DNA of 64,000 bases from Pseudomonas sp. P7548 (GTDB lineage Bacteria > Pseudomonadota > Gammaproteobacteria > Pseudomonadales > Pseudomonadaceae): positions 213,147 to 277,146 of the forward strand of contig NZ_JACARO010000038.1 in NCBI RefSeq assembly GCF_013386585.1. The letters are read 5' to 3'. Position 1 is the stretch's first letter; each line of letters begins with the position of its first letter. The notes beneath the pieces are model-generated. The model saw only the letters and a program-made list of their open reading frames with translations. It was not told the origin of the DNA and did not search any database. Positions 1-8,781 of this stretch are shown piece after piece. The position numbers and the translations under genes are program-made.

Positions 1-22
1 GTGGAGGCGGTGCAAGCGTAAT

Positions 23-44
23 GCAGGGGCCGCAAGGCCCCTGC
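23..44. terminator. Perfect hairpin just past the integrase stop
   Basis: The arms GCAGGGGCC (23-31) and GGCCCCTGC (36-44) are perfect complements around a GCAA loop, 15 bases past the integrase stop codon. There is no clear T-run on the minus strand, so it may be a weak terminator or an mRNA-stabilising 3' hairpin rather than a strong intrinsic terminator. Confidence 0.45.
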
Positions 45-58
45 AAGGTTTGAGAGCC

Positions 59-2002
59 CTATGCTCCGTCTAGAACTACTGCGCTATCCACCAGCCGACG
101 AACGCTTTGCCGCACATCCTCGGGGATGGGGTACGGGGCAATGGCCTCGGGCATATCCGCATAGTGCTGGTAGTCGCCCATGATGACCTGGATGATCGCC
201 GGCACGTTGGTCGGCGTGACCGCATCAATGGCCGCGCGGTCCCCCAGGTCAGGGTGCGGCTGGGTCAGCATGCGGTACAGATCCCACGAATCCGCGTGCG
301 GGCACTGGTTCATGAGCACCTGGGCCAGCTTGTGCTTGAGCGGCACCAGTTGCCAATCGGGAACACGCTGCCCCCGATTGCCCAAACTGATGGACAGCAA
401 CTTGCCCGCTTTCAGTTCGCGGTTGATCTGGTCCTTGGACTTTCCGGCCAGCTTGCCGAACAGCGGGACCGGCAAGCTGCTTGGAGACTCGTAGATGGTC
501 AGCATTTCCTCGCGCTCGCGCTGGATCGCGGACACTTCCGGCTCTGGGGCATGCGTCGGAGGCGGCGGTACCTGAGACAGCCGCTGGAACGTGATGCCGC
601 CGTTGCTCGGGGTTACGACAATAGGCGTGGCCACGACGGGCGGGACGCCGGGAGGAGTGGGCTCGGCCATCGCGAGGGTCGCATCCACCGCTTCCTCCAC
701 TTCTGCCATCGCCGGCACCCCGTCGATACGGATGGTCAGATGCGCGCTCGCGGCTTCCACTTCGCCCTGTTCGAGCAGGTCGAGCCGATCGGCCCAGTCC
801 TGCATCATCCGACGGCGCGGCTCAACGTACTTGGCGTGGTTGTAGGACGAACTCACCTTGTTGGGGTCGGAATGGGAAAGCTGCGCGTCCACCCAAATCT
901 TCGGGTAGCCAATCTCGTTGAGCGCCGTCGAGATAGTGCCGCGGATGCCGTGGCCGGTCAGGCGCCCCTCATAGCCCATGAGCTGCACGGCCTTGTTGAG
1001 GGTGTTCTCGCTGATGCGCTTCTTGAGTTCGCTGCGGTGTGACAGCAAGTACTTCTGCGCCGGCCGCATCACCCCCAGGAGATAGCGCACGATCTCGATG
1101 GCCTGCAGGGATAGCGGCACGATATAGGGGGGCACATCCTGCGGCCGCTTCCCTGCCTTGCGCATTTCATCCTGGAGCTGCTTGACGATCTGCGGTGGGA
1201 TGATCCACAAGCCCCTGTCGAGGTCGAACTGTTCGGGTTCGGCCAATCGCAGTTCGCCGGTGCGCACCCCGGTCAGGAACAGCAGCCGGACGCCAAGCTG
1301 GGTCTGCCAGCCACGGGGGTTGTAGAGCCGGAGCTTCTGGAGGAACTCGGGCATCTCGGGCAGGTGCAGGTAGGGATTGTGGGCTACGGGGGGCTTGGGC
1401 TCTGCCACCACGTCCAGGTCGGCGGCCGGGTTGACTTCCAACCCCTCGGCAATGACCAGGGCATAGCGGAACAACTGGTTGAACCAGGTGCGGACCTTCT
1501 CGGCGGTGGTGAACGCCTTGCGTTTCTCGATCGCCGCCAAGACGCCCAGGAGTTGGGGGCGGCGAATGTCGTAGATCGACATTCTTCCCAGGGTGGGCAA
1601 CACGTCCTTGTTGAAGATGCGCAGGATCTGCGACAGCGTGCTTTGACGGCCTTCCTTGAGTTCCTTGCGGCGATGCTCGACCCAGGCATCGAAGACGGTC
1701 TTGAAGGTGTATTCGCCCGCCAGCTTGGCCGCGTGCCGTTTCTGGTCGCGCTCGACCTGAGGATCGATCCCCCTGGCGAGCAGGGCCTGGGCCTTGTCTC
1801 GCTCGATCCGGGCCTCGCGCAGGCTGAGAGCAGGATAGCCGCCCAGGCACAGGCGCTTTTGCTTGCCCAGCCAGTAGTAGCGGAATTGCCATGACTTGCC
1901 GCCTGCGGCTGAGACCATCAGGCCCAGGCAGTCGTTGTCGGAGAGGGTGTAGCGTTTTCCGGTGGTCTTCGCCTGCCGGACGGTCAGATCAGAGAGCGCC
2001 AT
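59..2002 (-). CDS. Tyrosine integrase of an integrative element (IntB13/P4-like, long C-terminal extension)
   Basis: A site-specific recombinase expected to integrate and excise the element whose end lies here. From the ATG at 2002 (preceded by TTAGGAG) it has 647 residues. The N-terminus has the P4-type arm-binding pattern (ALSDLTVRQAK, then YTLSDNDCLGLMV). The catalytic set is visible: R247 in TGVRTGE, HGIR at 351-354, H377 in LSHSD and the Y387 nucleophile in SSYNHAKY. After the core comes a Pro/Val-rich linker (about 450-500) and an extra C-terminal domain of about 140 residues, making it much longer than ordinary P4 integrases of about 400 residues. Length, tRNA-Gly target and orientation resemble the integrase of ICEclc/PAGI-2-type elements as I know them. 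An in-frame start at 2044 exists but has a poorer ribosome site. Confidence 0.9.
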   Translation of the reverse strand: MALSDLTVRQAKTTGKRYTLSDNDCLGLMVSAAGGKSWQFRYYWLGKQKRLCLGGYPALSLREARIERDKAQALLARGIDPQVERDQKRHAAKLAGEYTFKTVFDAWVEHRRKELKEGRQSTLSQILRIFNKDVLPTLGRMSIYDIRRPQLLGVLAAIEKRKAFTTAEKVRTWFNQLFRYALVIAEGLEVNPAADLDVVAEPKPPVAHNPYLHLPEMPEFLQKLRLYNPRGWQTQLGVRLLFLTGVRTGELRLAEPEQFDLDRGLWIIPPQIVKQLQDEMRKAGKRPQDVPPYIVPLSLQAIEIVRYLLGVMRPAQKYLLSHRSELKKRISENTLNKAVQLMGYEGRLTGHGIRGTISTALNEIGYPKIWVDAQLSHSDPNKVSSSYNHAKYVEPRRRMMQDWADRLDLLEQGEVEAASAHLTIRIDGVPAMAEVEEAVDATLAMAEPTPPGVPPVVATPIVVTPSNGGITFQRLSQVPPPPTHAPEPEVSAIQREREEMLTIYESPSSLPVPLFGKLAGKSKDQINRELKAGKLLSISLGNRGQRVPDWQLVPLKHKLAQVLMNQCPHADSWDLYRMLTQPHPDLGDRAAIDAVTPTNVPAIIQVIMGDYQHYADMPEAIAPYPIPEDVRQSVRRLVDSAVVLDGA

Positions 2003-2160
2003 TTCGAGACTCCTAAGTAATGACTTAGGCCCTATGCTCGTCATGGTCCCCGCTCAGCCCCAGCAACTATCCGGTAGCCGACCCACCCGTATTCTTGTGC
2101 CTTATTTGGTCACTCAAAAACGGTAGCTGTGGGTGGATTTCCGTGGCACTCGCTGGAATG

Positions 2161-2186
2161 AAAAAAGGAGCCGAAGCTCCTTTTTT
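2161..2186. terminator. Bidirectional intrinsic terminator between tRNA-Gly and the integrase
   Basis: A6, stem GGAGC, loop CGAA, stem GCTCC, T6: a textbook intrinsic terminator readable in both directions. On the minus strand it would end the tRNA transcript 43 bases after the last tRNA-Gly and insulate the integrase from tRNA read-through. Confidence 0.8.
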
Positions 2187-2228
2187 CAATGACCTACAGA
2201 CCCCAGTAGAAGTCTGTGGATCAAAATT

Positions 2229-2304
<76 letters not shown>

Positions 2305-2307
2305 AAA

Positions 2308-2383
2308 TGGCGTCCCCTAGGGGACTCGAACCCCTGTTACCGCCGTGAAAGGGCGGTGTCCTAGGCCACTAGACGAAGGGGAC
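2308..2383 (-). tRNA. tRNA-Glu(TTC), copy 3
   Basis: 76 bases with encoded CCA. Acceptor GTCCCCT pairs with AGGGGAC, the anticodon stem is CCGCC/GGCGG and the loop CTTTCAC gives anticodon TTC. Only three bases separate it from the following tRNA-Gly, so both come from one precursor. Confidence 0.97.
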
Positions 2384-2486
2384 ACACAACTGAAACACAG
2401 GGTGTGTATTTCAGTGTCCAGAGATTAAACCCGAAGGTTACGCCCTGGTTTCACTCAGTGCCGCCCGAAGGCCACACTGCTTAAAT

Positions 2487-2562
<76 letters not shown>

Positions 2563-2566
2563 AAAA

Positions 2567-2642
2567 TGGCGTCCCCTAGGGGACTCGAACCCCTGTTACC
2601 GCCGTGAAAGGGCGGTGTCCTAGGCCACTAGACGAAGGGGAC
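2567..2642 (-). tRNA. tRNA-Glu(TTC), copy 2
   Basis: Same 76-base tRNA-Glu as its neighbours (anticodon TTC, encoded CCA), four bases upstream of tRNA-Gly copy 2. The roughly 104-base spacers between the pairs are near-identical, so the pair plus its spacer forms a unit of about 260 bases. Confidence 0.97.
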
Positions 2643-2746
2643 ACACAACTGAAACACATGGTGTGTATTTCAGTGTCCAGAGATTAGGCCCGAAGACCAT
2701 GCCCTGGTTTCACTCAGTGCCACCCGAGGGCAGCACTGCTTAAATT

Positions 2747-2822
<76 letters not shown>

Positions 2823-2826
2823 ATAT

Positions 2827-2902
2827 TGGCGTCCCCTAGGGGACTCGAACCCCTGTTACCGCCGTGAAAGGGCGGTGTCCTAGGCCACTAGACGAAGGGG
2901 AC
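2827..2902 (-). tRNA. tRNA-Glu(TTC), copy 1
   Basis: First tRNA of the transcript, with anticodon TTC and encoded CCA. The array promoter lies about 60 bases upstream. Confidence 0.97.
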
Positions 2903-2964
2903 ACACGTACAACTTCACTGCTTAACCGCGTTTCGCTGTGTGCTTTACGCGTTAAGTGGCGCGC

Positions 2965-2993
2965 ATTCTATGGATGGATTGAAAGGTCGTCAA
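2965..2993 (-). promoter_or_regulatory. Sigma-70 promoter of the tRNA array
   Basis: On the minus strand TTGACG (2988-2993), a 17-base spacer and TAGAAT (2965-2970) are followed by the GC-rich discriminator GCGCGCC, typical of stringently controlled stable-RNA promoters. In the rest of the 2903-3260 gap I see no further gene or clear plus-strand promoter. Confidence 0.8.
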
Positions 2994-3260
2994 CCCCCAA
3001 GGATAAATTTATTAAAATCAATGACTTCGCCCCGCTTTCCGGGCCCTGGCGCACATTCTGCCCGTCCAGGCTTTGACGCCTATATTCTGGCGCCCGACAA
3101 GGCGTTATAGTCCACACCAGCAAATGATGGCAATGTGCATCTATGCAGGGAACGCTTACCTATATAGAAGAAACTACCTGGGCAACTGGTCGATCAGTCC
3201 TATCCGCCAGATGGCTCAGTCACTACACTCCACTGCAAACCCTATTAAGAGGTCACACCG

Positions 3261-4031
3261 GTGACACCACTCATGATCACCCTGCTGGTAATAGCCGGGA
3301 TCGTAATACTGATCGCCATTGGCTACATGAACCACGTGGTGGAAAACAACAAACTGGAAAAGAAACGCACCGAGATCGAACTCAATGATCGGCTGCGTCG
3401 TTGCGGCGAAATCACCGAGACCTTTCCTGGCCAGTTGATGAGCCCGGCGCTCAAGCTGTTGCTGACCCGTCTGGAGCTGAACGTCAACCAGCGCCTGTTG
3501 AACCTCAACAAGGCCAGTGCCCCACTCAAGGCGCGCATCACCGAGTTGAGCGCCTTGATCGCCCAGGGCGAATCGATCCCGGTGACCAACCCGCCCGCGC
3601 CGATCCAGACCGAAGCCAAGGCCAAGGACGTGCGTTTCCTGCTCGAAGCCCTGCACGGCCAGGTCACCCGCGCCGCCCAGGACGGTTTCCTGCCGGCCAA
3701 CGAGGCCAAGCACTGGATCAAGGAAATCCGCCATATCCTGGTGCTGCTGCACATCGAATTCTTCAACAACCTCGGCCAACATGCCCTGCAACAAGGCCAG
3801 CCCGGCCAGGCGCGTCTGGCGTTCGAGCGGGGCGTGCAGTATTTGCGCAAGCAGCCCGAACCGGTGGTCTACAGTGCGCAGCTGCAATTGCTGGAGAAAC
3901 AATTGGCCCGCGCCAACTCCACCGTGCTGACCAACAGCAAACCGGCTGAAGATGAGGTCAACGAATTGACCGAAGGCCTGAAAGTGGTCGACGCCGACGC
4001 CGACTGGAAAAAGAAAGTCATCTACGACTGA
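3261..4031 (+). CDS. Membrane-anchored conserved protein of unknown function
   Basis: 256 residues. One strongly hydrophobic segment at about 4-22 is followed by a charged, mostly helical region (KLEKKRTEIELNDRL and onward), suggesting a signal-anchored protein with a coiled-coil-like body. The segment at about 185-215 has a TPR-like look (LGQHALQQGQPGQARLAFERGVQYL). The GTG at 3261 follows AAGAGG at 8 bases; an ATG four codons later is worse placed. I do not recognise a family function. It reads away from the tRNA array and is followed by a REP pair. Confidence 0.8.
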   Translation: MTPLMITLLVIAGIVILIAIGYMNHVVENNKLEKKRTEIELNDRLRRCGEITETFPGQLMSPALKLLLTRLELNVNQRLLNLNKASAPLKARITELSALIAQGESIPVTNPPAPIQTEAKAKDVRFLLEALHGQVTRAAQDGFLPANEAKHWIKEIRHILVLLHIEFFNNLGQHALQQGQPGQARLAFERGVQYLRKQPEPVVYSAQLQLLEKQLARANSTVLTNSKPAEDEVNELTEGLKVVDADADWKKKVIYD

Positions 4032-4123
4032 TTGTAGTGAGCGGGCTCGCCCCGCGCCGCGTCGTATCAGGCACCGCAGTGTGTCAGGCACGGCGCCGCG
4101 CGGGGCAAGCCCGCTCACTACAA
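4032..4123. repeat. REP pair (REPIN-like), variant with GAGCGGGCTCGCC core
   Basis: Long imperfect inverted repeat: TTGTAGTGAGCGGGCT begins the left arm and its complement ends the right arm, with GC-rich inner arms. It fills the gap after the membrane-anchored gene and could also stop transcription. Confidence 0.75.
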
Positions 4124-4231
4124 CTGCCACAGACAGCACATCGCCACGATATGCCATCACTTTGCATCTATCCCCCCGCCCCCGAGTAGCGTAAAAAAGT
4201 GCCCCTCACTCCGTGAAGCCAGAGGCCTGTT

Positions 4232-5044
4232 ATGCCCGTCGCCGTGATTGATGGACAACCGCTGCATTATGTCGACCAGGGCACCGGCCCGGTCGTCCTG
4301 CTGGGCTCGAGTTACCTGTGGGACCGCGACATGTGGGCCCCGCAAATCGAAGCCTTGTCGCAACAGTACCGTGTGATTGTTCCTGAGCTGTGGGGCCACG
4401 GCGAGTCGGGACCGCTGCCGGCGGCTACCCAATCCCTGGACGATCTCGCCCGCCAGGCCCTGGCCCTGCTGGACCAATTGGACATTGCGCAGATCAACCT
4501 GGTGGGCCTGTCGGTCGGTGGAATGTGGGGCGCACGCCTGGCATTGCTCGCGCCAGAGCGCATCAACAGCCTGGTACTGATGGACACCTACCTGGGTGCC
4601 GAGCCCGAGGCCACGCGCCAGTATTACTTCTCGCTGTTCAAGATGATCGAAGACGCCGGCGCCATTCCCGAGCCGTTGCTGGATGTGGTTGCACCGATCT
4701 TCTTTCGCCCAGGCATTGACCGTGAGTCAGCGCTGTACCAGGGCTTTCGCGCCGAACTGCAAGCCTTCACGCGGGAACGCCTGCTGAACAGCATCGTGCC
4801 ACTGGGCCGGCTGATCTTCAGCCGTGCAGACATCCTGGACCAACTGCCACGCCTGGACGCCGACACCACCCTGGTGATGTGCGGCGAACAAGACAAGCCT
4901 CGTCCCCCTGCCGAATCTGCGGAAATGGCCGAACTGATCGGCTGCAGCCTGATCCTGATTCCCGAAGCCGGGCACATCTCGGCCCGGGAGAATCCGGATT
5001 TCGTCAACGAAGCGCTGCTGACCTTCCTCGCCAACAACGCCTGA
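4232..5044 (+). CDS. Alpha/beta-fold hydrolase
   Basis: 270 residues without a signal peptide, so cytoplasmic. The nucleophile elbow is GLSVGG (S94), with D221 in CGEQD and H248 in EAGHIS completing a plausible Ser-Asp-His triad; the oxyanion region is LLGSSY near 23-28. Family members hydrolyse esters, lactones or C-C bonds, and the substrate cannot be read here. The ATG at 4232 is preceded by AGAGG at 7 bases. It stands alone between a REP pair and a convergent chemoreceptor gene. Confidence 0.85.
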   Translation: MPVAVIDGQPLHYVDQGTGPVVLLGSSYLWDRDMWAPQIEALSQQYRVIVPELWGHGESGPLPAATQSLDDLARQALALLDQLDIAQINLVGLSVGGMWGARLALLAPERINSLVLMDTYLGAEPEATRQYYFSLFKMIEDAGAIPEPLLDVVAPIFFRPGIDRESALYQGFRAELQAFTRERLLNSIVPLGRLIFSRADILDQLPRLDADTTLVMCGEQDKPRPPAESAEMAELIGCSLILIPEAGHISARENPDFVNEALLTFLANNA

Positions 5045-5052
5045 TCGCCCTC

Positions 5053-5093
5053 CCGCCCTTTGATCGCCACCTGCACCGTGCGATCAAAGGCGG
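5053..5093. terminator. Inverted repeat between convergent genes
   Basis: CCTTTGATCGC (5057-5067) pairs with GCGATCAAAGG (5080-5090) and CCGCC/GGCGG extends the stem. It overlaps the chemoreceptor stop codon and sits 9 bases after the hydrolase stop. It has no strong T-run, so it may be a Rho-assisted or weak terminator. Confidence 0.45.
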
Positions 5094-7051
5094 AAGTGCC
5101 CCACCATGCCCTGAAGTTCGGTACCCAGTTGCGCCAACTGGATGCTCGATGCGGCATTGCCTTGCATGCTCAGCGCCGACTGGTCGGCACTGGCGCGAAT
5201 GCTGGTGACGCTGCGATTGATCTCTTCGGCCACCGAGCTCTGCTCTTCGGCCGCCGCAGCAATCTGCTGGTTCATCTGCTGGATCAAGGACACGGCGGCA
5301 GCGATGCTGCCCAGTGCGCTCTCGGTTTCCAATGCATCGCTGACCGCCAGCTTCACCAGCTCGCCACTCTGCTGGATCTGCTGAACCGACGACTGCGCCG
5401 CACTGCGCAAGGTGCTGACCAGTCGCTCGATTTCCTCGGTCGATTGCTGGGTACGCTTGGCCAGTGCCCGCACTTCATCGGCGACCACCGCAAAACCACG
5501 GCCCTGCTCCCCTGCCCGCGCCGCCTCGATGGCGGCATTGAGTGCCAGCAGGTTGGTCTGCTCGGCCACGCTTTTGATCACACTCAACACGGTGCCGATA
5601 TTCTGGATTTCCGCACTCAGGCTTTCGATGCTCGCGCTTGCGCTGGTGCTGGAGGTGGCGAGCAATTCGATACGCTGCAAGCTCTGGCGTACCACTTGCT
5701 GGCCGCTATCGACCTTGTCGTCGGCGGTCTGTGCAGCCTGGGCCGCTTCTTCGGCATTACGCGCCACGTCGTGCACGGTGGCGGTCATCTGGTTCATCGC
5801 CGTGGCCACCTGCTCGGTCTCTTCCTTCTGGCTGCTGACCTCGACATTGGTCTGTTCAGTGACACTGGACAGTGAATGGGCCGACGCCGCCAGTTGCTCG
5901 ATCCCGGCCTGCAACCCGCTGACCATCTGGCTCAGCCCGTTGCCCATCTGCTGCATTGCCTGCATCAGTTGGCCAATTTCATCACGACGGTTGACCTCCA
6001 TGCGCCCGCTCAAATCGCCGGCGGCAATTTGCTGGGCCACCGCGATCACACTGCGCAGCGGCGCAACGATCAAGCGGGTAATCACCCATGCCGCGATCAA
6101 CCCCACCAACAGGGCCAGGGCCGACGAACCGATGATCAGCACCGCGCTTTTCTTCAATTGCGCCTGCATCGACTGGTCTTCCGCGTCATAGGCCTGGTTC
6201 ACCCGGCTGACCACCTGGTCGGCGCGATCATGCAATTGCTTGTAGACGACTTTTTCCTGGGCCAGCAGCCCGGTGTATTCGCCAAGCTTTTCGCTGAACG
6301 AAGCGATATGCCCGGACACTTCATTGAGCACCGTCTGGTAGCCGGCATCCTTGACCGAGGTTTTCAGTTGTTCGACTTGAGCCAGGGCCTGGTCGGCCTG
6401 TTCGATCTTGCCTTGTTCAGCGTCGTCCGCATCGACCTTGCGGCTCTGGTCCAGGCGCACCCGCGCTTCGTTCATGGCCTGCAGCATCAGCCGCGACACC
6501 TGGCTGACCTGCCCTGCCTGCTCGATAAACTCCGCGCCCTCCTTGCCCTGGCTTTCCTTGAGCCCATAGGCACCGTCGTCGGCCAGGCCAGCCTGCAACA
6601 CATCAAGGTTGTTGGCCACGCTGGACACCGACCAACTGGCCATTTCCAGGGCCAGGTCCTTGGTTTGGGTCAACTCGACGAACTCATCGAACGCCTTGCG
6701 ATAGGCGGCTAGCGCCTGCTCGACGTCGGTCATCACCGGCACATTCGCGGCGGACTGGGCCTTGAGGCTGGCCGCCAGCGCAGCCAGCGCGTCGACGCTC
6801 TCGTGCAGGGCGTCAACGGCTTTCGGGTCGGCATGCAAGGCGTAGTCCTGCTCGATCAGGCGCACCTTGAGCAAGCCGCTGTTGAGCGAGGACATCGCCT
6901 TGAGGCCTTCGAAACGCTGGCCGACGGTCTGCAGGGACCAGACACCAATCGCCGCCACCAAGGCTGTCAGCAGCAGCACCAGGGTAAAGCCCAAGCCCAG
7001 TTTTTTTGCCATCCCGAGGTTGGCGAAACGTCGTTGCACGGCCGAAATCAT
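5084..7051 (-). CDS. Methyl-accepting chemotaxis protein with HBM-type periplasmic sensor
   Basis: 655 residues. TM1 is at about 19-40, then a helical periplasmic module of about 260 residues (41-302), TM2 at about 303-325, HAMP to about 380 and a cytoplasmic signalling coiled coil whose tip carries EAARAGEQGRGF at 509-520. The sensor is far longer than a four-helix bundle and fits the helical bimodular (HBM) class, whose known Pseudomonas members bind organic acids of the TCA cycle; the ligand here is inferred only by family. The ATG at 7051 follows AGAGGA at 10 bases; an earlier in-frame TTG is unlikely. No CheB/CheR-binding pentapeptide is obvious at the C-terminus. Confidence 0.92.
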   Translation of the reverse strand: MISAVQRRFANLGMAKKLGLGFTLVLLLTALVAAIGVWSLQTVGQRFEGLKAMSSLNSGLLKVRLIEQDYALHADPKAVDALHESVDALAALAASLKAQSAANVPVMTDVEQALAAYRKAFDEFVELTQTKDLALEMASWSVSSVANNLDVLQAGLADDGAYGLKESQGKEGAEFIEQAGQVSQVSRLMLQAMNEARVRLDQSRKVDADDAEQGKIEQADQALAQVEQLKTSVKDAGYQTVLNEVSGHIASFSEKLGEYTGLLAQEKVVYKQLHDRADQVVSRVNQAYDAEDQSMQAQLKKSAVLIIGSSALALLVGLIAAWVITRLIVAPLRSVIAVAQQIAAGDLSGRMEVNRRDEIGQLMQAMQQMGNGLSQMVSGLQAGIEQLAASAHSLSSVTEQTNVEVSSQKEETEQVATAMNQMTATVHDVARNAEEAAQAAQTADDKVDSGQQVVRQSLQRIELLATSSTSASASIESLSAEIQNIGTVLSVIKSVAEQTNLLALNAAIEAARAGEQGRGFAVVADEVRALAKRTQQSTEEIERLVSTLRSAAQSSVQQIQQSGELVKLAVSDALETESALGSIAAAVSLIQQMNQQIAAAAEEQSSVAEEINRSVTSIRASADQSALSMQGNAASSIQLAQLGTELQGMVGHFRL

Positions 7052-7165
7052 TGCACTTGAGTCCTCTTGCAATGGCAGATGCCATCAAGCCCGATTTACC
7101 AATGGCGAGATTCGCAACCACGGGGCACTGACACAAGACGCTGGCGCCGGAATAATGGCAAAAAG

Positions 7166-8578
7166 CTACACGCTCGTCGTTTTCAGGATGGTCGAGGTCG
7201 GCCTGGCAGGCCCCATGGCGCGGAACAACGCCAGCGCTCGCTGATCATCAGCATAGGCCACGTTGATGCGCAGCCAGTCACTGAGTTCACCACTGGGGCT
7301 GAACAGCGCACCGGGTGACAGCAACACGCCGAGCCGTCGAGCCTGCGCGTGCAGCCGTGAAGGGTCCGCTACGCCGGGCTTGACCCACAGGAACATACCT
7401 CCCGAGGGTATGGCGAACACCCGCCACTCCTCGTCCTCCAGCACTTGCAGGGTAGCGGCCATTTGCATGCCCAGGCGCTTGCGCAAGCGCTGCACCCATT
7501 TGCGATACGTGCCATTGGCCAGCAGCGAGGCAACCACTGCCTCGGCAAACCGCGAGGTGCCGATGCCGGTCAAGGTCTTGAGGCTGGCCAGTCGGGCAAC
7601 GATCGCGGCGCTGGCACTGAGGTTCCCCACACGCAGGGCACTGCTCAGGGTCTTGGAAAAGCTCGACACATAGATCACCCGCCCCTCATGGGGCAGCGCC
7701 GACAGCCGCACGCAACTGGCGTGTTGCAAGTCGCCATAGATGTCTTCTTCGATGATCAGGAAGTCTTCGCGGCGAGCCAGTTGCAGCAAGCGCTCGGCGA
7801 CCTCACGGCACAGGCTGGTGCCAGTGGGGTTGTGGTACAGGCCATTGATGAACAGGCACTTGGGCCGATGGTGTTGCAGCAATGCCTCCAGCGCCGGGAT
7901 ATCCGGACCGCCGTGGGTACGCGGCACTTCCAGCAGATGGACGCCATGAAAGGCCAGTTGGCGAAAGAGGTTGCCGTAGCCCGGGGCCTCGACCACTACC
8001 GTATCGCCCGCCTTGAGTAGCGTGCGTATCAAAAGATCCTGGGCATGGCTGGCACCATGGGTGGTGAGAATGCACTCCAAGCCAGAGGCCACCTGCATGT
8101 GGGTCAGGCGCTTGAGCAATTGTTCTCGCAATGCCGGCAACCCCAGCGGCGTGCTGTAGTTGAACAGACCTGCAGTATCGGTACGGCTGACCTCGCGAAT
8201 TGCATAGCTGATGTCATCGCTTTCACGCCAGGCGTCCGGCAGCCAGCCACACCCCAGCTTCAGCTCGCCCAGTGGGCCGTCGGTAAAAGTCCCCCATGCC
8301 TGCTCGGCACCTTCATACCATTGGGTTTCACGAGACGCCGCTGGCGGGGCCACCATAAAGCCTGAACCCTGCCGAGGTACAAGCAACCCTTGGGCCACCA
8401 TGCGCTCGAATGCCTCGACCACATTGGACTGGCTGACCAGGTTATCGAGCGCCAGCTGCCGCACGGACGGCAAACGTGTGCCCGGGGCTGCCCCGCTCTT
8501 GCGAATCCATTGCGCCACCGCGCTGACAATCTGCTGCACCACCGGTACAAGAGCCTGTCGATCGATCCCTAAATCCAT
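7166..8578 (-). CDS. MocR-type transcriptional regulator (GntR domain plus aminotransferase-like domain)
   Basis: 470 residues. The N-terminal winged helix of the GntR type is at about 8-75 (LPSVRQLALDNLVSQSNVVEAFERM). A fold-type-I aminotransferase domain follows, with YHNPTG (N250), EEDIYGD (D279) and the PLP lysine K309 in SSFSKTLSSALRVG. MocR proteins use PLP as a sensory cofactor and usually control a nearby or divergent gene. No divergent partner lies directly upstream; the next gene upstream is a co-directional dehydrogenase. The target is unknown. Confidence 0.92.
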   Translation of the reverse strand: MDLGIDRQALVPVVQQIVSAVAQWIRKSGAAPGTRLPSVRQLALDNLVSQSNVVEAFERMVAQGLLVPRQGSGFMVAPPAASRETQWYEGAEQAWGTFTDGPLGELKLGCGWLPDAWRESDDISYAIREVSRTDTAGLFNYSTPLGLPALREQLLKRLTHMQVASGLECILTTHGASHAQDLLIRTLLKAGDTVVVEAPGYGNLFRQLAFHGVHLLEVPRTHGGPDIPALEALLQHHRPKCLFINGLYHNPTGTSLCREVAERLLQLARREDFLIIEEDIYGDLQHASCVRLSALPHEGRVIYVSSFSKTLSSALRVGNLSASAAIVARLASLKTLTGIGTSRFAEAVVASLLANGTYRKWVQRLRKRLGMQMAATLQVLEDEEWRVFAIPSGGMFLWVKPGVADPSRLHAQARRLGVLLSPGALFSPSGELSDWLRINVAYADDQRALALFRAMGPARPTSTILKTTSV

Positions 8579-8781
8579 GAGCCACCCACTTCAACTGTCT
8601 GTTATTCAACCCGCAAGAGTTAAGCACAGAAGCGTTGTTCGGCCCTCTACCAAGATTTACTAAATTATTGATTTAATTGAATTATTTACTTAATGACACA
8701 CAATCGATCACGGCTTTTTGCCAGCTATGGAAATGCCCCACGCCACCCAAAACGTTTTCGAATGGCGTGCGACGTAGAGTC

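Noticed and set aside
2903..3260. Promoter for the membrane-anchored gene around TTGACG and TATAGT (3073-3111)
   Set aside because: The two hexamers are about 27 bases apart, too far for a sigma-70 promoter.
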